A stretch of 64,000 nt of DNA, taken from assembly GCA_964030475.1 (NCBI GenBank), contig CAXIPT010000003.1:4232195-4296194 (forward strand). The letters run 5' to 3'. Position 1 is the first letter of the stretch. Every line of letters begins with the position of its first letter. The position numbers and the translations under genes were made by a program. Source of the stretch: Tethya wilhelma. Its lineage: Eukaryota; Porifera; Demospongiae; Tethyida; Tethyidae. Below, piece after piece: positions 12,537 to 24,552 of the stretch. Below the pieces are notes generated by a model. That model saw nothing but the letters and a program-made list of their open reading frames with translations, had not been told where the DNA came from and did not search any database.

Positions 12537-13583
12537 TTGTACAGGTCGTTCCAGCACCCTCAGTCGCTGTAAACAGTTGTACCATCTGTTCATCTCCTGG
12601 TGAGTCTTGGCAGACAGATAAAACGTGTCTCCTTTCCCGTCCACCACTTTGATGGGGAATTGATAGGAGCAGTTGTGGGCCAGGGAGAGCTCGAAAGCTG
12701 GGACCAACGAGATGGTCCCCTTTGGCACCTGTTTCTGCCATCTCTTCTTGGCGTCTTTGTAGAACTCAAAAGTGGTCTCTTTGTCACGACGAAGAACACA
12801 CAGACGAGGTGTCCAGTCCTTTGAGGAGGAGCTTGAAGGTTTGCTGCCAAAGTCAAGAACACCCTACAGAATGAGAATAGTAGCTGGTAGGTATGAAAAT
12901 GCCATATTACGAGGAAGTTCAGTGTGCGTGTCATTGTGTGTTTGTTTATGGACCAGTACAGGGCGATATTGTGTGTGTGTTTGTGTGTGTGTGGGTGGGT
13001 GGGTTAAGTAGACAAAAGAAGCTATAAACTGCATTTCCATGGTGATATACACCGAAGTGCTTCATCGTTGACAGTTCAAAAAACCACATCCTCACGAAAT
13101 CAGAAAAATTACTTTGTACACACATTGCTCGTGGCATCTAATTAAGAGGCTATGGTTCAACAACAATGAACAAGTTGGTTCATTATACACCACACACTTG
13201 TGAAGGAATAACAAGGAGCATTGGAGTAGTATTAAGATAATATCAGATGTTCCATAACTCTTGGTATCCCATAGCCAATTTGGCAAAACACACTACCATC
13301 AGGGGCACATACTTACAGGTAGCCCAGTGAAAAATAATATAAACTCATAGATAATTTAGTTTATAGTGGTCATTCAGAAGGAGGAGATGATGTTTAGTGG
13401 CTATTATAAACCAGACCACTCTCCCTCTAGAGTTGATGGGGTTGGAACAAACAAGACCACAGCCAACTCACCTAGCTGGCTCATACTGTCAGAGATCAAA
13501 CAAAACTATATATTGGGTCAACAGGTGTACAAGATATGATTCTGAAATGGTTAAAGTTGTCTTACCTCGCATATGACTTCCAT
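10140..13583 (-). CDS. DOK: DOK-like docking adaptor (PH + IRS-type PTB + NPxY tail)
   Basis: Exons on the minus strand: 13566-13583 (MEVICE), 12536-12863, 12132-12176, 10140-11878, about 709 aa. Residues about 5-115 form a PH domain ending in a C-terminal helix with conserved Trp (QEMNRWYNCLQRL). Residues about 130-240 match the Dok/IRS PTB fold, including the signature GFEAGRRSPRGEGKFEF. The long tail is disordered and carries NPLYGSKEDL, NPLYGSKENL and NPIYG, typical tyrosine-phosphorylation/SH2 or PTB docking motifs, plus a proline-rich PPPIPPR near the end. Family role: membrane-proximal scaffold below receptor tyrosine kinases. The 45-nt exon 3 has two possible acceptors; 12176 keeps the phase with the strong exon 2 donor. 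Uncertainty is mainly at the very short first exon and which DOK subgroup it belongs to. Confidence 0.82.
12382..12448. mobile_element. Foldback element, TAGCC family, copy 2 (right end truncated)
   Basis: The left terminus CTAGCCTTGTACCCAGGCTC and the right part GGGAGAGAGCCTGGGTA are inverted repeats of each other. The last few bases of the right end are missing. It lies in intron 2 of the DOK-like gene. Confidence 0.5.
12487..12535. repeat. CT microsatellite at the DOK-like exon 2 donor
   Basis: On the sense (minus) strand this is a GA tract starting immediately after the GTGAG donor. Confidence 0.85.
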
Positions 13584-13764
13584 CTGCTTCTCTGTAGTGA
13601 GTAGACTGAAGCTAAACTTGCACCGTCACCTGAAGTACAGTCTGTACTCCAAACATGTTCCTACTTGGAAAGCTTCCGCGAAATGGGAAAATTTCATAGT
13701 ACTGTGGTAAAGGTCGACAAGTAACTTGCACAAGACAAAATTACCTTCTTACAAAAGATGAAAA

Positions 13765-14316
13765 TTATAGAATAGTGCAAAATTTTGATTTGGTTTCTGT
13801 TATTCTAGGAGTATTGTCAGTAACAGCTATGTCTATAATTCTTTCTTGATTGTGATCTGATTTTGTGGCCTGAACAGCATCCACAGATGTAGTACGATCA
13901 TGACCTCCTTCCAAACGATCGCTATCTACCACCATGGTATTCGTTGAGTTGCCACTCAAATTTGTGGAAAGTACACTCAGACTTTCATTCTGATTTGCTG
14001 CTCTGTTATCCACTTCATGCAGCTTCGACTGAGGAGCAAACGCAGCTGTTAATCTACTGGGCCCAGCTACACATTTCTGAGCATCTGTCACTGGTATTTG
14101 ACTACTAGTGGGTTGGTTTTTAGGCAAAAGTGAGTGTTCTTCTCTAATGTGTTCTGGTAGTCTCTCCAGCATCACCTCAAGCCATGGAGCGTAAAAGTTG
14201 TGTTGTCCCTGACCGTTTTTGATCTCCTTATGAATGCAAACAGCCAAGTCTTCATATCTCCTAATGATGTGAGCGTCTACTTGGGGTTGGACTTTTGATT
14301 TCCTTGATTTGAACAT
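13765..14316 (-). CDS. Unknown 183-aa protein with C-terminal CaaX motif
   Basis: Single-exon frame of 183 codons. The N terminus is basic (MFKSRKSKVQPQ). Residues about 15-60 look helical and conserved-like (AHIIRRYEDLAVCIHKE, APWLEVMLERLPEHIR). The rest is Ser/Thr/Asn-rich and probably disordered. The last four residues are CTIL: a cysteine, two small/aliphatic residues and a terminal Leu, which by CaaX rules predicts geranylgeranylation and membrane attachment. I do not recognise the family. It starts 148 bp from the start of the probable DSN1 gene in divergent orientation, so a shared promoter is likely. Confidence 0.6.
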   Translation of the reverse strand: MFKSRKSKVQPQVDAHIIRRYEDLAVCIHKEIKNGQGQHNFYAPWLEVMLERLPEHIREEHSLLPKNQPTSSQIPVTDAQKCVAGPSRLTAAFAPQSKLHEVDNRAANQNESLSVLSTNLSGNSTNTMVVDSDRLEGGHDRTTSVDAVQATKSDHNQERIIDIAVTDNTPRITETKSKFCTIL

Positions 14317-14464
14317 ACGACAGCCAACACTGGGCTATGGCAGCATCACTTTGTTGTTGTGTATACAGTGCACCTGAGGGCCATTGATATTGCCATGGAA
14401 ACAGATGGAGAAGAAAAGGGTTAATGCTTGAAATTTTTGGCGGGTCTTTTTTAAATCTGGTCTC

Positions 14465-15751
14465 ATGGAGCTGCGAACAAGTAACAAGCCAGTTTGGAAG
14501 AACAAGAGAAAGAAAAGCGTTTATGTAAGCCTCTCACCAATGTCTATCCTGAGCTGAATATAATTTCACCAGTATGTCGTTTTATTCTAATTAATGCTCA
14601 CCACTAGACTGAAGAAGATGAGCTTGGCTTCATATTTCGAAAGCCCAGAATGCAGCAGGTCGTTGATGTTGCTCCATCATCACCAGAAAAGCCTACCCAA
14701 GAATTAGAAGAAGAAAGAAGCACAAGCAAAGATAATGATTCAACTGCTAGGACTGATCTAGACGACTCAAATTTTGAAGTGGTTGAGGGAGATGAAGGTA
14801 TGATATGCTGTGGCTTATTGATGTATATAATGTAGATGACCAACTACAATTGGCACAGAACTGAGGAAGGAAGTGGAGTTGAAACGATTCATGGTACAAC
14901 TCAAGAAAGCATTGCTTACTACTCATGCAGACAAAGCTGGTGAAAGTATGTTTTTTTGCGTATTGATTTTTATTGTTTTCAATATTATCTCTACTTGAAT
15001 ATATAGTTGATACAGTTTTGGAACTGGTAGCTCGTGATTTGAAGCAACCCGATTTGTACCATCAATTCTTGGAAACACCCGAATCTAAAAAGTAAACTAG
15101 ATAGTACTGCATGTGATGTGTACTCGTATCATACCCCTATATCTCTACACATACTCACAGAATTCCCACCCACCCTCTTGAGAAGGAACTGAAGGAGAGC
15201 ATTGCCTCTCTGAGGGCGAGCATGGATCACTTTCAACGTGAACTGAGAGAGTGGGATAAAGTGAACAAAGAGAGTTCGGCAAAACTCGAACAAGTCAAAC
15301 ATAGTTATGGCTCTCAAAAGCGCACCGACTTTCTCAACCTCCCGCCTGAAAATATTACAGCTCTAAGATCATACCTCACAGCAGAGCAGCTTGAGATCCT
15401 TGAGCAGACGGAAACGATGGATTCAAACTTCGTATCAGAAGTCACTTCACAGCTTGATGATATAGTAAGTGAATCTTAATCCCAGGATTGTGTGGAATGT
15501 TCATACTTGTGGAATCCACTCCATGCAGAAGTCTAAAATTGACAGGGAGTTTGAGTTGATCAGGCAAAAGTTGAAAACAGCAACCACCAGTATAAAGAGT
15601 TCCCAGTTAGGTATGTTATTGCTGTGACTGTGCTACCCTCAAAATGTATAAAATGTGCATAGGTAATGTTACGATTTACTTCCAAACAGATATTTCAACT
15701 GTCACCGATACTCCCAGGACTCTGTTCCGCGCTCTTCAAAATCATGTGTAA
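14465..15751 (+). CDS. DSN1: Probable kinetochore MIS12-complex subunit DSN1
   Basis: Seven exons join in phase to 289 aa: 14465-14524, 14608-14797, 14859-14945, 15007-15091, 15161-15464, 15529-15610, 15690-15751. The N-terminal 85 residues are basic then acidic and disordered. Residues about 85-140 contain an amphipathic helical segment ending DLKQPDLYHQFLETP. Residues about 145-290 form coiled coil with an LEKELKESIASLR...WDKVNKES pattern and a second coil after LTAEQLEILEQ. This order (disordered head, helical head domain, coiled coils) and the coil spacing resemble DSN1/Mis13, which links centromeric chromatin to the outer kinetochore. The match is by pattern, without a diagnostic motif, so another coiled-coil kinetochore subunit is possible. 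An AATAAA follows 24 bp after the stop. Confidence 0.5.
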
Positions 15752-16464
15752 CTGAACTGTCGTGTGCTATTGCTCAATAAATTACTACAATCTCTTCCTT
15801 TGTTGCTCTAAAAGTTCACTCCATCCTTTGTGTTTCATCATGTACGCACATACTACAAAGTACTATCTATATATTTTTTTCAATTACTGCATTGTGCCAG
15901 GGCTTGTGCTGTGAAGGAGTACTACTACTATTCCAGTGAATTGCACACCATATACGAAGACATGGTGCAAACAAAACCGACCTATGGCGCACACACACTA
16001 TGTGTATTAAGTATAATAATAGCATCAATGGCTTTGTTGTCACATGAATGGTATAAAGTAAAAGCATAATAATTATTACATCTCAATACATACATATATA
16101 ATGCATGGTGGCAGCATCGCCTTGTACAGAATAGAAATTTCATATAGACAGGTGCATTAAAGTGCATTGTTGCAAGTTAAAAAGAACACAAGGTTATACA
16201 CATTGCACGTACAAGAAAATGCTAGCAAGTCCAAAATAGAGAGGAGATTTAGTGTGTTTGTGTGCAACAAAAGGTCCAGCACACAGTCAAAAAACAGGCA
16301 TCAAGAGTTGAGATTACTGGTAGTAAGACAGAATGAAACGTAAATCATAATACTTTCACAAACTCACACTCACAAAAAAAAAAACAAAAAAAAAACAACG
16401 AAACAAAACCAACAGAAATGTCTATTATTTAATGCACACATTATACCAGAACACTAGTTCACTC
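15752..16464. other. Convergent intergenic region, no gene seen
   Basis: About 710 bp between two 3' ends. It holds the plus-strand poly(A) signal, an A-rich stretch at 16374-16400, and on its right the 3' UTR of the next minus-strand gene. The open frames here have no coding character. Confidence 0.5.
15776..15781 (+). terminator. Polyadenylation signal (DSN1-like gene)
   Basis: AATAAA 24 bp past the TAA stop at 15749-15751. Confidence 0.7.
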
Positions 16465-17637
16465 TCAGTTCTTGACCGACACAGGTCTCTGAGAAGGGAT
16501 TTGAATTATTATTGGCCCTCCTCCCTGAACAGCTGGAAATATGGTGGACGCATGAGGTTGTGGAGCTTGAATGGTACCTTGGGAGAGAGCACTCAGGAGT
16601 CTGGAGTTGACGTCTGTGAGCATGTGTTCTCGTATCTCCCAGTAGGAGGGACATTCTGAGCCATACGGACTAACCTGACCTCTGTAGTTGTCACACGTGA
16701 AGCACAAAACGTGGTACACCTGTGTGACGTTGCTTCGTTCCAGGTAGTAGCGCAGGACCACTTCGTTCTTGGACAAGTCGTAGATGGAGAAACGATAGAG
16801 CTTCATCAGTTCACCGGGATTGCCAGGCTGATTGCCATAAAAAGGAACAGGTTCGAAAAACTGAGCACAGTCTATTCTAAACTGTCGCTGATTATGGCCG
16901 AGGGCTAGTGGGATTCTCTCACGAACGAATGCATTACAGATCGAATTTGGTAGCAAATTCTGTCCCCAGTGGTTACGAAGCGTTATCATCTCTTGCACGA
17001 TCATGTCCACCTCTCTCCTGCTTTCCTCCTCCGAACGTGATGACAAGTTGGTCAGGTGAAGCTGACACTCCATGTAGAGGCGATCCATAAGTGACAAGAA
17101 CTCGGGAACTGGTTGGCTGTATCTTTCTTTCCACTTGTAGGCTTCTTGCAGGCTCTCCAATATGGTAATGCCACGACCAGTACGAACATCTGCTGCAGTA
17201 ACAGGCGCTGTATTTCTGACCGGCATGGTATGGTGATGTTGGACGTGGCTGTCACTACTGGAGAAACGGCTTTTCTGTGATTGGGTGCTGTTTGTGGTAT
17301 TGTACGGTAAGGATTGGGTAGACTTTTGAGGAAAGTTACTTCTCGCATCAAGCTGAGCCGATGTGTACATATCAGGGGTGGATTTGCCACTTGTGATGAC
17401 TTCAGAATGTTCAAATCTACTATTATGAGCATCAACTACCAGCCCATTTCTACCACCAGCATATTGCTGAGGATATAGTGTTGCTGGTTGACCAGCACTC
17501 ACCACGGGACTGTCCGGTGCTAGAGGAGAAACTCTGTACTCGGATTCTTCACTGTTGAGAAGCAGTGGTTGTCTCTGTTCTGGAGGACAAGGACCACTGT
17601 CTGTTTCACTACTGACTTTACTCCCAATACAGCCCAT
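16465..17637 (-). CDS. Unknown 390-aa protein with N-myristoylation/palmitoylation signal
   Basis: Single-exon frame starting MGCIGSK: Gly2, Cys3 and Ser6 fit N-myristoyltransferase plus adjacent palmitoylation, so membrane tethering is likely. Residues 8-150 are Ser/Gln/Pro-rich and disordered. Residues about 155-360 form a compact, conserved-looking globular domain with helices (ESLQEAYKWKERYSQ, EEESRREVDMIVQEM), a strand-rich stretch (KLYRFSIYDLSKNEVVLRYYLER) and cysteines in VLCFTCDNYRG. The tail is hydrophobic/Gln-rich. I cannot name the family. It lies head to head with the Slo2 channel gene, 466 bp between starts, with a MITE in the gap. Confidence 0.65.
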   Translation of the reverse strand: MGCIGSKVSSETDSGPCPPEQRQPLLLNSEESEYRVSPLAPDSPVVSAGQPATLYPQQYAGGRNGLVVDAHNSRFEHSEVITSGKSTPDMYTSAQLDARSNFPQKSTQSLPYNTTNSTQSQKSRFSSSDSHVQHHHTMPVRNTAPVTAADVRTGRGITILESLQEAYKWKERYSQPVPEFLSLMDRLYMECQLHLTNLSSRSEEESRREVDMIVQEMITLRNHWGQNLLPNSICNAFVRERIPLALGHNQRQFRIDCAQFFEPVPFYGNQPGNPGELMKLYRFSIYDLSKNEVVLRYYLERSNVTQVYHVLCFTCDNYRGQVSPYGSECPSYWEIREHMLTDVNSRLLSALSQGTIQAPQPHASTIFPAVQGGGPIIIQIPSQRPVSVKN

Positions 17638-18103
17638 TCTCTCTTTGTTTATCGGTTTTCTGCAAACCTGAAGTGAGTCTCCTGAGCGAAAAATATGGCT
17701 TCTCTTTCATACCTGAGTAATGTGAGCACCTGACCGGACGTGACGCAAGGGGAAGTCCGCCAGATCTGCAGATTAAATTCAGAGGAGGTACGACACGAGT
17801 GCGCCTTTGCTGAGCTGGCAAGTCTGTTAATTGCATTCCAGTCATGTGACCGCAATACTTCATAATGAGAATTGATCATGTGCACCTGTTTGCCAGCTCA
17901 GCAAAGGCGCACTCGTGTCGTACCTCCTCTGGATTAAATTACGTCGGTTGTGATCAGGTGGCACGTGGATATCACGCGAGAACTAAAAGAAAGTGCACTT
18001 TGGTACTTCCTCTGCAAAGTATCTCACCACTCCCAAGCCGAACCTTCTCTCGAATTTATTCCTGTTTGTCTTTTTGTATATCCCTGGACAGTCAATATTT
18101 AGT
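17638..18103. promoter_or_regulatory. Divergent promoter region split by a MITE
   Basis: 466 bp between the myristoyl-protein gene and the Slo2 channel gene. The central third is the 152-bp inverted-repeat element described separately. The element therefore sits where both promoters must lie. Confidence 0.45.
17780..17931. mobile_element. MITE with 42-bp perfect terminal inverted repeats and 9-bp TSD
   Basis: The arms 17780-17821 and 17890-17931 are perfect reverse complements, beginning CAGAGGAGGTACGACACG. They enclose a 68-bp spacer. The flanks carry the perfect direct repeat GATTAAATT (17771-17779 and 17932-17940), a 9-bp target-site duplication. Identical arms and an intact duplication indicate a recent insertion. 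A degenerate relative is at 58064-58250. Confidence 0.88.
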
Positions 18104-20159
18104 ATGCTTGGCTCAGACGAGCAACGGCGGCCAAGCAGGAAGCCCACTTCTTTCAACCGAATAGGAACTATCCTGTCCAACAGAGCTCCTAATCTTATGA
18201 GAAGAAGAAGTACTGTAGGTAAGAGCAACTTTATGATAGTTTTGTACTTTTGTGAACGGAAAATGCAAGCGAAAAACTACCTATTCGCTCTGGTCTGCTT
18301 ATAGCCGGCCATGAGAACTTTCAAAAATTGAATATTCATGAAAGCATGTAAGAAACTATTTAAACTAATACCTTTGTGTACATAATTTTGTATCTTTTGT
18401 TCTGCTATCAATACTATTTGTAGATGCAAACTCAGTGCCAGTTATGACCCACGATGGTGAAGATGATCCCTTCCCAACTGAAGGGGAAGAAGCACCAGCT
18501 GTTCGTGTCAGAGATGTATTTTCTGGGCTCTTTCATCACACCAATCATGACTACAATCATGAATACAGCCAAGGGTATGTCCCTAGCATCCAGTTCTCGA
18601 TCAAAGGATGACATCTCTGATATCATTGTGTTTCCTAATAGAGGAAACATATAACAATACAGGGGTTAGGGTATGTGTGCATGTCAGCATGCATTGAATT
18701 GCTTGCCAACGCCGTTCCCACTACAGTTTGGAGAATTTTTTGTTGTGTACCGACTTGAGTTGTGCTGCAGGATGGATGGGGATTTAGCACCTGTGTTGTT
18801 GAAAGTAGTGGTTATCTTTGTGGCAAAATTTTGAAAACATTGTCTTTGTTCTCCCTCTACACCTATTAAGCCACTTGTGTCTGTGTTGCCTTTTTTTTCC
18901 CAGTGACCAAGTAGATGTGGAGCACTACATCCATGATAAGTCAGTGCGAAGGAAGCTGATTTTACTTTCTCTCAGCAACTCAAAGATTGGTACGTATACT
19001 TGACTGAACCCACAGTGGTATAACATCATGTAATATTGCAAACATTGTACTGGAAAAATGAAACTGAAGATGTTTGTGAATCGAATAGAATAAGAAAAAA
19101 AAAAGAGTTATGCAATTCCCTCCCCCTCTCTATAGGTATTCGTATCCATTGGTTACGGTTCCTTTTCTGTTGCCTTGGAGCTCTATTTTATGTTGCAGAG
19201 ACAATTTATTTTGACTACTTTGCTGAAGAAAAAACCAGCTTCACTCTTGAGGAGCTGGAGGTGGCTAATCTCACTCTGGGAGAGACAATCAGGCAGCAGT
19301 AAGCCTTGATAATTCATTGTCCTACTAGTCTGAAGTTGTGTGCTTCTTGAATACCAGTGATGTTGCAGTATGTGGTGTGGTGGGAATTTGCTGATAAGAT
19401 GTCATTTGCTGTGTGTGTTGTGTGATAATATCAAATATCTCTGTCTTTCTCTTTGTTCTCTGTTTTGATTTTATTTTTCCTACTCTTTTCTTTGCAGGGT
19501 CTCTACTTTGGTGTTCCTCAATGATATTCCTGTACCCATTTGGTTGCTACAGGTGAAATTTGTTGTGCTGTGTTGTTGTCCCAGTGACTTTATCTCTGTT
19601 ATTGTTGTGGACTTAAACACATGTTGTTGTTGTAACTTATAAAGCTTAGACTGTGTGGCTTTAGTGGTTCAATCAGTGAGTAGCCTTCCAGCTGCCCATG
19701 GAACCTATACTGCCATACCTGAACACAAATTGCTACCCTACAAGTCACTGTGTCTCATCTTTGATTCTGTGACAGTTGGCAGTAGTGAGGCTTCTGGTGT
19801 AGTCTGAGTCCTGTAGTAAATACAACACCCCTCTATGTTTTATCTTTGCTTTCGATTCACACTGATCTTTCAGCACACGTGCTCGTAACATTTGTGGAGA
19901 TTTCAAATAACAGTTGCTTCTTGCACCTAGCTATCATAATAATGTTTGTGTAATTATTCCTGTTGTGTCTGTGTGTATTTGTGTGTGTAATTATGCATTG
20001 TCCACTTCTCTTGTTGCAGATCTTTGATGCATTTATCATCTTCCTTTTTGCATGTGTTATACTCTACGTGACTGAGGTATGTATTTTGTGCATGAATATG
20101 CTTTGTAAAGATTGCCACACACACACTCAGAAAACTGTTATTAGTACTGTACATGTAAT

Positions 20160-20240
<81 letters not shown>

Positions 20241-22088
20241 CAGAGCTTGGGCTGGAGGAATCTTCTCAAGATTTGGGACTTCAATGTGTTTGTCATGTTT
20301 CTCATCCCCAGCCTCTACTTCATAACCCTCCTCTACCCTGTCAAACTCAAGAACCTCTTTGTCCCCTCCTTCCTCTACATCTGGCCGGCCTCCCAGGCCT
20401 TGACAGCCGCCGTCATACAGAAAATTCAGAGATCGAGAAAGTTCCATGTTGCTCCCAACAACTTCAAGGTCAAGTCCATAAGCCTGGTCATCTTCTTGAT
20501 CAGCTTTGTCTTCACGTGGTATGTGTGAAATACTACAACTTAAGCCTGTGATCAATAGTTTTAAATGTGTTAATGGGATTGTATCCAAACATAGGCTGGG
20601 GTTGCAAATCAAACAATGATGGGCGATAATTTTCTCATGAATATGTTTAGACCGGACCATAAAAATTTGATATCTTTCCACAAAACTATGACTCTACTTT
20701 ACCTGTTTGTTTTTCTCTTGTGTAATATCCTACCCTCCACCTGCCTGTCCTTGCAGGACCTGCCTCCTTCACCATTTCTTTCGGATCGATACAAACATAT
20801 CTCTCTTCAATACCTTCTACTTTGTGATGGTCACAATGAGCACTGTGGGCTTTGGTGAAATTGTTCCAAGACATTGGACCGGGCGTCTCCTTGTCACCAT
20901 ATTCATCATCTCTGCTCTGGTCTTGCTCGTCCCCCTCCTTGAAGAGCTCTACGAGGCCTACCAGATACAGCAGAAGTTGCACAATTCTGTCAGTTTCACT
21001 AAAGCTGGCACCAGGCACATCTTGATTTGTTCAAGTCGGTTGAAGCCACTTGTGCTCCGTGACTTCTTGACAGAGCTCTACTCTGACCCCAACAACTACG
21101 TAAGCTCACAATAGTAGCCTCATTCCAAGGCCTTCTCTCTCTTTGTAATAATATAGACGATGATGAAACAAGAGAGATTTTATTGTAAATGCTCTCTACT
21201 TTAATATTATTATATGTGGAGTATATACTGTTGTATCAGGTACAAAAGAGAAGGGGTAAGGCTTGGGATTGAGGCAATTATGACTTCCATCTTTGCTTGC
21301 TACAGTGTGTCCATTTTACTCTCGTATTCTGCACTATAGGAGGTACACTGTGTTGTGCTAGTTGAGCACGAGTTGGCAGATGTCTTACAGATGTATTTGA
21401 GTCACCCCATTTGGACAAAGAGGATCACCGTGCTCATTGGAACGCCATTACGCTCCACCGACCTGCTCAGAGCTCGAGCTCAAACTGCACACGCCTGCTT
21501 CATTCACACGTACAGGGACCACACTGACCCCCTCACAGCTGTGAGTCCACTTGACCTATGGCTTTGTTATTCCAGTCTCAGTGTTGACAAACCTAGCTGA
21601 CTGTTGTCCCCTAATGGATTCTTAATGTATTGTGTCTTGTTGTGTGACTATTAACTTAAATGAAGCCACTGGAAAAGTTATGATAAAATAGTAATTTTAA
21701 TCTCCCCTACATACAGGTTGCTATGTACTCATAATACTTCAAGTAGTAAGACTGTTTCACAAGGCCTGTATTCACACTTGTACTTAAACTTGTTTCTGTG
21801 CAGGACCAGCACACCATCATGAGTGCATGGACCATCAGAGACTTTGCTCCAGAGTGCAAGCTCTACGTTCAGATTCTGAAACCTGAGAGCAAGATCCATC
21901 TTGTGGACACCGCTGACTTCATCCTGTGTGAGGGAGAGCTGAAGCATGCACTCTTGGCCAACAACAGCCACTGTCCTGGGATCAGCACACTGGTGTGTGA
22001 CTCTAAGAGAGAGAGAGTGTTGTACAATTTTTTGGCAGTGGTAGTCCATTGTTTTTATAAGCATGTGTGTATAATCATAAGTACACCC

Positions 22089-22133
<45 letters not shown>

Positions 22134-24008
22134 GTGTGTGCACAGTATAAATCAACCCCAAGTATACATACTTTGGTATAAACTAGCATCTCATCACTCA
22201 GCATACAATGGTCTATACCAACCCCATATGAAGCCCTCCTTTCTTGTTTTACTTGTACATATGTAGCTGACCCTGTTCCTGCACACGTTCAAACCTGAGT
22301 CTCGCGGCTTGAACAGCAAAGACTACCAGTTGTATGGCAAGTGTGCTCCCTGTGAGATCTATCACAGCCGCCTTGGAGAGTCCAAGTACTTTCATCATTT
22401 TGCTGGAAAGAACTTTCTCTACACTGCAGTCGTTGCTTTCAGAAAGTGAGTTGAAACAATAGCATAAAACAACTGTTATTGTTTAAGAAAATAGTAAAAT
22501 TAACTTACAAGCAATTGTAATTTTATCATGCAAAGTCCAACTCTACTTGTTCATGGTCATGTGGATCTCATGTGATCTATTCCAGATATCATGTGACCTT
22601 GTTGGCGGTCACACCAGCCGGCAGTGACGAAGTGAAGCTCAACCCGGGCCTGGACCATATCATGGAGAATGACGACATATGCTACTTCATCGGCTTCTCT
22701 CAAGAGGAGTACAGCAGAGTGGGTGGGGCCACGAGCATTCACCACACCCTCAAGGACATCTGTGCCAACATAGCTGTGGTGAGTATGGTCACAAGTGGAA
22801 TAAATCCAATGGAATTTGACGAGAAGAAGGTCACATCCGGTAGCACTGCAGAGATGCCCTTCACCGAAGAGCACGTAGACTTTAATTCTCAAAACACCGA
22901 AAAAGCACCACAGGAAAAAGTGAACTTCTTCATCCCTCAGTATCCCAGTGAGGAATCGCTCCAAGCTCCAACGCCTACTAGACCTCCCCCACCGGCTGGT
23001 GGAGAGACCACGGGCGAGGCCATCCATGAGGCAAGACGTGGTCTACAGTTGCTGCGATATCACTCTCGTATCGACATGCACGCTAACCCCGTTGTAAAGT
23101 GCAAGCTCACCTCCTCTCACACGGACCTTCACTCTGCCGATAACACCGCCCCTCCCACTGTAACCAGCACCCCGAGGCAATCGATCACTTCAATGCCAAC
23201 TCACAACCACTCCTCCCATTCCTCGTTCAGGGCTGAGATTGAAGCAGCCGAGCACATCGCCACCCACCACCATCAGGTGCATCCCATACACTACCTCTCG
23301 GGTCATCAGCACAACTTTCATCAGACTCACTACGGTAACTACCGGCCACTTGATGTGGACCACGTGGCTCTCTCCATGAATGATAGTCCTCCCGAAGCAC
23401 ACTCCAAAAAACCCCCTCCTTCATACACCAAACACAGACCGCATCGGCTTTCCCTCGAGCGATCCATCTCGGCAGATTCTCCTCACGCCACCTATCAGCC
23501 ATGCCCTGTCATTCACATCTCAAACAGTGACCCCTCAAGCACCGCCAGATGCGACATCGATGGCTCCGACACTGGTCGTGCCACTATCCCAGTGTTGGCA
23601 CGATCGCACAGTGACGTGTTCCCTGCTATACCTGAGGAAGACGAAGCGCCAGACTCCCCTCACCTGTTGAAGACCACGGCTCTCTACTCGAGCACACTCA
23701 GCCTCATCTACTCTCCCACTGAGATCAAGCAGCAGGTCGAAGCTGTTGTAGAGGGCAATCCTTCTCCCAATATGCGCAGATATAGATTTTTTCCACGTCC
23801 GAGCATTTTGAGGCAGATGACTGTTCATTCTAGGAACACGATGAGAGTGAACAGTGCAAGTTCCAGCAACCCGAAAGATATAGCTGACGAAGATGTAAGA
23901 ATTATCATTGCTATTGTTTGTTTCTGGGTACACTGTGTAATTGTGTACGTAGTAAAGAAGGCATTGATTTTGTGTTCTAGCATATACTCGTCAGAATAGA
24001 GTCACTGT

Positions 24009-24090
<82 letters not shown>

Positions 24091-24451
24091 AGGTGGTTGA
24101 GTTGGAATTGGACAATCTTGAAGAAGAGGAGGAACTGGAGGAGCTGGAGGATGGCCACTGCCACGATGATGAAGATGGCATGACAACTGACAGTCGAGAG
24201 GGCTCTCCATTAAAGCCAAGTGTATCTGACGAAGAGCCGAGACCTTCTCCAAAGAAGCAGCGGTAGGTAACAGTGTGTGTTTGTTTACCGCATTGTTGAG
24301 TGTGCATTGCAAGTATGTGTACAGTTTTGGAGGTTAATTGTTCTCTACATGCACTGTTACTCATTTGGCATGTACTATGCACTAATCCTATTAGTCCTAA
24401 AAGGGTCTGTCTATTACAGATGATGCACAAGTGTTCACTTGGCCCTCAGTC

Positions 24452-24488
<37 letters not shown>

Positions 24489-24497
24489 ACACACACA

Positions 24498-24552
<55 letters not shown>

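Noticed and set aside
20127..20325. ORFs encoding HTHTHT, VCVCVC, RERERE or SLSLSL runs (here and at many other places)
   Set aside because: Simple translations of CA/GT/CT/GA microsatellites in introns.
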